Below are positions 61,601 through 64,000 of a stretch of DNA of 64,000 bases, piece after piece. Position 1 is the stretch's first letter. Every line of letters begins with the position of its first letter. This DNA comes from Candidatus Aminicenantota bacterium. GTDB lineage: Bacteria; Acidobacteriota; Aminicenantia; UBA2199. The notes under the pieces are model-generated. The model was given only the letters and a program-made list of their open reading frames with translations. It made no database searches and was not told the origin of the DNA. The position numbers were made by a program, and so were the translations under genes. The stretch spans positions 53,701-117,700 of the forward strand of contig JAPKZK010000103.1 of the NCBI GenBank assembly GCA_026393835.1, in the 5' to 3' direction.

Positions 61601-64000
61601 GCCCGGAAAATAAAAACTTCGGAGAGCGAATTGTATGCCTGCGTCGAGCCGGTAGAAAAGAAGGAATATTACCGGTTGTCTTCTGCGCAGAGACGGTTAT
61701 ATTTTCTCCAGCAAATGGAGCCGGGAAATACAGGCTACAACATCCAGGAAGGTGTATTGTTGGAAGATGATGTGAATATACCATTACTGGAAGAAACGTT
61801 CAGGCAGTTAGTTCGGCGGCATGAGAGTTTGAGAACCTCTTTTGAAATAGTGAACGAGGAGACGGTCCAGCGAATTCATGACAATGTGAAATTTAAGATC
61901 GAATTATTTGGTAAGGGCGACCCTGCGTGGTCGTCCTTCATTCGTCCCTTTGATCTGCCCGAAGCCCCACTGCTGAGAGTAGGTTTATTTAAGCTGGAAG
62001 AGAATAGGCACGTACTATTGACGGATATGCATCATATCATATCCGATGGCGTTTCCCATGCGGTATTGAAAGGAGATTTCGGGATCCTTTACAGCGGCGG
62101 GCAGTTGCCGGCGATTCGATTGCAATACAAAGACTATTCGGAATGGCAGCACAGCGAAAAGCAACAGCAATTGGTAGGACGGCAGAAAGCCTATTGGTTG
62201 AAAGAACTGTCCGGGGATATCCAGGCGCTGAATATACCTACCGATTATCCACGGCCAATATTCCAGAGTTATGAAGGAAGCACCCTGGCGTTTGACCTGG
62301 ATCATGAAGAGACGGAGTTGTTGAATAAATTAGGCCGCGAAGAGAAAGCCACGTTATACATGGTATTGGTGGCCATATACAATGTATTGTTATTTAAACT
62401 TAGTAACCAGGATGAGATCATCATCGGGACGCCCACGGCCGGCCGTCGTCATCCAGATCTGGAGCGAATTATCGGTATGTTTGTCAATACGCTGGCGCTC
62501 AAAAATTACCCGGAAGCTGGGAAATCCTTTATTGGCTTTCTACAGGAAGTAAAGGAGAATACCCTCAAGGCGTTTGAGAACCAGGACTGCCAGTTCGAGG
62601 AACTGGTGGAATTGTTGGCTGTTAAGCGGGATACCTCGCGCAACCCGATATTCGATGTGGTATTTGTGCTGCAAAATATGGCAGTGGAAGTAGATGGGAC
62701 GCCGGGCGCAGGTGGTGCGGGTATGGGAGATTCAAAATTGAAACTGCGGCCCTATCGCTACAGCGCGGGGATATCGAAATTCGATTTGACCCTGACGGCA
62801 GTCGAAGGAGGAAAGAGAATACATTTTACTTTCGAATATTGTACTCGGTTGTTTAAAGAAGAGACTATCCAGCGCATGATCGAGTATTTTAAAAGGATCG
62901 TATCTGCGGTGATAGGAATACAGGGCAAGAAGTTATCGGAAATCGAGATAATCTCGGCTGAAGAGAAAAACCTATTATTATATGAATTTAACGATACAGC
63001 GGCGGAATATCCGCGAGAAAAAACCATCCATGGATTATTTGAAGAACAGGTAGAACGAACCCCGGACCGCATCGCACTTGTAGGACATGTCGGACTTGTC
63101 CGACCTGCCCGACCTGTCCAACTGACTTATCTCCAATTAAATGAGCGATCCGGTCGATTGGGGCAGGTCTTAATTGAAAAAGGCGTGAACCCCGATACCA
63201 TCGTGGGCATTATGGTGGAACGTTCCCTGGAGATGATGGTGGGGATTTTCGGCATCTTAAAATCCGGCGGCGCGTATTTGCCCATCGACCCGGAATACCC
63301 GCAAGAGCGTATCGATTATATGTTGAAAGACAGCAATGCAAAGATTTTAATAAATAAATCCGAAATCCAAAATCCGAAATCCGAAACAAATTCAAATGAC
63401 CAAAACAAAAACCGCCATTTCGGGACTGCATCTGTTTTGAATTTTGAGAATTTGAATTTTGATATTGTTTCGAATTTCGATATTCGTGCTTCGAATTTAA
63501 TCTCTTCAAATCTCGCTTATGTCATCTACACTTCCGGTTCTACAGGCAAGCCCAAAGGTGTTGCCGTGCGGCATCGAAATGTAACCAATTTCATTGCAGC
63601 CATGACGGAGAAAATCGATTTTTCGCCCGGTAAGATGATGTTGTCATTGACCACCATATCGTTTGATATATTCGTATTGGAGACACTGACGCCGTTGTCG
63701 CTGGGGTTAACGGTGGTAGTGGCTGATGAAAGACATCAAAAGGATGGCTATTTGCTAAAGCAATTGTTACAAGTGCAATGTATCGATATGCTGCAGGCGA
63801 CGCCGTCGCGGTTGAAGTTACTGCTGCAAGAGCGGGATAATGGAGGGGCGTTAAAGGGAATTTCGGAATTAATCGTCGGGGGTGAGGTTTTTCCCCTGGA
63901 GTTGGTTGATACCTTAAAAAAAGAATTTAGCGGGAAACTATATAATGTCTATGGTCCGACAGAGACCACGGTTTGGTCGACCCTCGCGGAATTACCCCGG
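55682..64000 (+). CDS. NRPS5: half C-A-T-C-A-T-C-A..., truncated by window end
   Basis: 2773 codons are open to the last base, with no stop. AGGAGGA precedes the ATG by 11 bases. Residues 1-250 are a C-terminal half of a C domain (KYWLEKLSG, KYTGRQDIIVGVP, FVNTVLTLR), as in NRPS2. Then A1 (A3 near 434), T (IGGDS near 838), C with HHVIGDG at 1052, A2 (FTSGSTGVPKG near 1543), T (LGGHS near 1940), C with HHIISDG near 2116, and A3 to the end. Hand-read codes: A1 DGTCTAEVMK, 8 of 10 to Tyr code DGTITAEVAK; A2 DLYDFSLIWK with GGATEA, 8 of 10 to Cys code DLYNLSLIWK; A3 DILQIGVVWK, Gly-like. The GGDS form of the first T and a DIYPVSDIQKG-type C may mean a dual epimerising/condensing step. Confidence 0.88.
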   Translation, partial: MQEIVTSSKQAILAGQHIKEEKYWLEKLSGLLEKTIFPYDYNDNRPLNKAREGAAQKTESQTFQLEGEIFSRLMKLSSGSDIRMHMILTAVLAALLEKYTGRQDIIVGVPTLKQEIDAEFVNTVLTLRITVEDHMTFKDLLLQVRQTMVEAAQFQNYPVEVLPYHLGLPFSGADDFPLFDIALLLENIHDKAYIGHLHLNMIFTFSRTGERLQGTLEYNALRYEKAAAEGILSHYRRVLEEVLADVNIKIHAVEVLTDQEKHQLLVEFNGAAVEIPGDKTLPRLFLEQVERTPHCIAVVGVACGLPRRDEVNMTYEALAGASGGLARLLKQNGVGPGTITAVCAERSIEMTVGLLGILISGGAYLPLEQESPAQSKMYRLKDSSARALLFTGEAGNDDIDAAVSTLIRLENFPLSPYTGMAPNGAPGSSDPAYIIYTSGTTGRPRGVVVEHRAAVNTLLCRKEEYRLTVRHTSLQLFSYAFDGFITSFFTPLFSGARVALPGENGVRDIQQIKAAVVRHHVTHFICVPPLYQAIIENLSPAEASSLQVVTLAGDALSPGLLELSKQKNPDLEIVNEYGITEAAVMSTIYRRQEKAGRIVIGRPIWNTQLYIVDHRSRLQPIGVPGELCICGSGLARGYLNNPELTSEKYNRSHKSYRTYILYKTGDLARWLQDPMAQGAYTIEFLGRKDHQVKIRGYRIEPGEIEHRLLELPQIKDAVVMANENECGDKSLYAYLAPRRPGDSENVELNIPGIRAALLKHLPDFMIPTHFVKLERMPLTPIGKIDRRALMAMDVSMVSGVHFTAPGTPVEKKLADLWAGLLDKKQVGTDDNFFTIGGDSIKTITLLNLVNNQFKTKLKVIDLYENETIAKLALKVELAVRETENAEDELLLKETAAKIETLKQMIIEEHRLTGIEDIYPVSDIQKGLIFYGMRNADEAQYHIQFVYQLKQRDFDPVLFKKALSLLAQKHSMLRTTFNLVDYPEPVQLVHQEAVLDVEHYDISHMAPVEQERFLKEVLRQDRARAFDIGRLPLWRMKSALLGNDNIALVSTLHHVIGDGWGSASLNTELRNTYDALKRDPGFTPGELKSSYKDFIIRQEVEKERKKAAEFWKKELEDYKRADFLVTPKTGEPPLDMSNHSRLLEEAMLVNLKETAMKINTGVKHLCFAAYNYIIGMLSYEKDFVVGLLTNNRPPIEDGEKIFGCFLNTVPARVHIPTGARWLDYLEIVDKKLLDIKRYDSVSLFEIARLVGENPRDGNPFFDTLFNFVDFHIYDRLNPAPGADGGRQEMKSADPGFRVPGRQDTNTYFDFEISTTHGYFRLGCRYNRTAISDALIGKICIYFENILKEFIYRPGALMSRDSVLPEEERRRILDEFNDTSADFSREKTMHQLFEEQVIRSPGGVAVIDRDGVVQWTYEELNKKSNRLARVLRKKGLKVGGLAAVIMDRSAHMATAVMAILKAGGAYVPFEPYLPDERIRKIMESLQIDIVITNEAQLPKIGRISQTLPLLTHIICPQRSPGEGAFDEAENLSPAAAAGDIAYVIFTSGSTGVPKGVVETHRPVINVIEWVNNTFAVGYPDKLLFVASLNFDLSVYDIFGILASGGCLRVVDAEDIKNPQALLDIIMNEGITFWDSAPAALQQLAPFFHEVGGYPVQGRLRLVFLSGDWIPTPLPGAVREAFPGARVISLGGATEATIWSNYYPIGEVDPTWVSIPYGKPIRNARYYILDPQMELCPIGTPGDLYIGGQCLASEYKNDPELTAAKFIANPFIPGEKIYKTGDLARWFEDGNMEFLGRKDHQVKIRGYRIELGEIESRLLEHEEINEAVVLIKGGNRDDKYLAAYFTAVREFEQEELKTFLLKELPEYMTPRCFVQMEKMPVSANGKLDRKALPEPEASSESVGVYAPPENETQEKLVEIWSQVLGVEKESIGISADFFQLGGHSLNATMVISRIHKEFNVKVPLAEIFNSPTIRELARKIKTSESELYACVEPVEKKEYYRLSSAQRRLYFLQQMEPGNTGYNIQEGVLLEDDVNIPLLEETFRQLVRRHESLRTSFEIVNEETVQRIHDNVKFKIELFGKGDPAWSSFIRPFDLPEAPLLRVGLFKLEENRHVLLTDMHHIISDGVSHAVLKGDFGILYSGGQLPAIRLQYKDYSEWQHSEKQQQLVGRQKAYWLKELSGDIQALNIPTDYPRPIFQSYEGSTLAFDLDHEETELLNKLGREEKATLYMVLVAIYNVLLFKLSNQDEIIIGTPTAGRRHPDLERIIGMFVNTLALKNYPEAGKSFIGFLQEVKENTLKAFENQDCQFEELVELLAVKRDTSRNPIFDVVFVLQNMAVEVDGTPGAGGAGMGDSKLKLRPYRYSAGISKFDLTLTAVEGGKRIHFTFEYCTRLFKEETIQRMIEYFKRIVSAVIGIQGKKLSEIEIISAEEKNLLLYEFNDTAAEYPREKTIHGLFEEQVERTPDRIALVGHVGLVRPARPVQLTYLQLNERSGRLGQVLIEKGVNPDTIVGIMVERSLEMMVGIFGILKSGGAYLPIDPEYPQERIDYMLKDSNAKILINKSEIQNPKSETNSNDQNKNRHFGTASVLNFENLNFDIVSNFDIRASNLISSNLAYVIYTSGSTGKPKGVAVRHRNVTNFIAAMTEKIDFSPGKMMLSLTTISFDIFVLETLTPLSLGLTVVVADERHQKDGYLLKQLLQVQCIDMLQATPSRLKLLLQERDNGGALKGISELIVGGEVFPLELVDTLKKEFSGKLYNVYGPTETTVWSTLAELPR
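57627..57660. repeat. ATAGGTCC...GGACCTAT repeat in frame in NRPS5, before the first A7 motif
   Basis: An inverted pair ATAGGTCC and GGACCTAT around CATAAGTCCTATA. It encodes NRSHKSYRTYI before LYKTGDLARW. This is another unrelated repeat at the same loop that carries other repeats in NRPS1-4. Confidence 0.75.
63079..63124 (+). repeat. GTCCGAC repeats in frame in NRPS5, before motif A1 of the third A domain
   Basis: Units such as GTCGGACTT, GTCCGACCT, CCCGACCTGTCC encode VGHVGLVRPARPVQ before LTYLQLN. Related to 33884-33935. Confidence 0.7.
63345..63512. repeat. Long composite repeat in frame in NRPS5, before motif A3
   Basis: About 165 bases with AAATCCGAAATCCAAAATCC-type units, CCGAAACAAATTCAAATGAC then CAAAAC, and on the right GAATTTTGAGAATTTGAATT and TTTCGAATTTCGATATTCG units. 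The left part matches the intergenic run at 7305-7352. It adds about 50 polar residues just before LAYVIYTSGSTG without stopping the frame. Confidence 0.9.
63516..64000 (+). repeat. Duplicated A-domain block, copy 2 (at the window end)
   Basis: Near-identical to 41600-42085. The final 141 bases are identical and end exactly at the last base of the window. Confidence 0.9.

Overview
The window looks like one end of a contig from an uncultivated Gram-negative bacterium, most likely a Candidatus Aminicenantes-type (OP8, Acidobacteriota-related) genome. This is inferred from recalled protein style: an outer-membrane DUF5916 protein, a propeller/AraC sensor, and NRPS proteins carrying HHSSFIIHHS-like stretches. 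No 16S rRNA or other marker is present to prove it. No tRNA, rRNA, CRISPR array or transposase was recognised.

Positions 2-9247 (+ strand) form one catabolic operon: a truncated FdrA-like protein, a DUF1116 protein, a cyclase-family metal hydrolase, the three subunits of a molybdenum hydroxylase of the xanthine dehydrogenase family, and the two subunits of a class I CoA-transferase. Together they suggest hydroxylation and ring opening of an N-heterocycle followed by CoA activation. The substrate is unknown. The operon ends in a composite inverted repeat (9248-9472).

Positions 9473-15694 (- strand) form an ECF sigma factor / anti-sigma-like / Spy-like / TolC / MacA-like / ABC ATPase / MacB-like permease operon, i.e. 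a self-regulated tripartite efflux pump. Positions 15833-21956 are a defence-like island: a RelE/ParE-type toxin-antitoxin pair, a TIR-CHAT-NB-ARC-TPR protein and an AAA/PD-(D/E)XK protein. Positions 22480-26175 hold an XRE regulator, a hotdog thioesterase and a membrane beta-propeller/AraC regulator that diverges from the biosynthetic cluster.

Positions 26662-64000 are a large NRPS cluster that runs off the window. The order is NRPS1 (C-A-T-C), radical SAM 1, NRPS2 (half C-A-T-C), NRPS3 (A interrupted by an E1/ThiF domain-T-C-A-T-C, reading frame broken at 42085), a DUF5916 outer-membrane protein, NRPS4 (E1-interrupted A-T-C-A-T-C), radical SAM 2, and NRPS5 (half C-A-T-C-A-T-C-A...). Colinear reading gives at least nine residues. 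Hand-read specificity codes suggest Pro-like, Lys2-like, Gly-like, Pro, Tyr-like, Cys-like and Gly-like positions. No thioesterase domain, MbtH or PPTase gene is visible.

Four things stand out in the cluster: (1) E1/ThiF domains inserted at two different points of two A domains; (2) a repeated set of NRPS with a GDFxF tail, radical SAM with a GDFGF tail, and NRPS starting with half a C domain; (3) at least a dozen in-frame insertions of intergenic-type repeats at the same few loops of NRPS domains; (4) an exact 141-base match between the window end and the point where NRPS3 loses its frame, which looks like an assembly signature.
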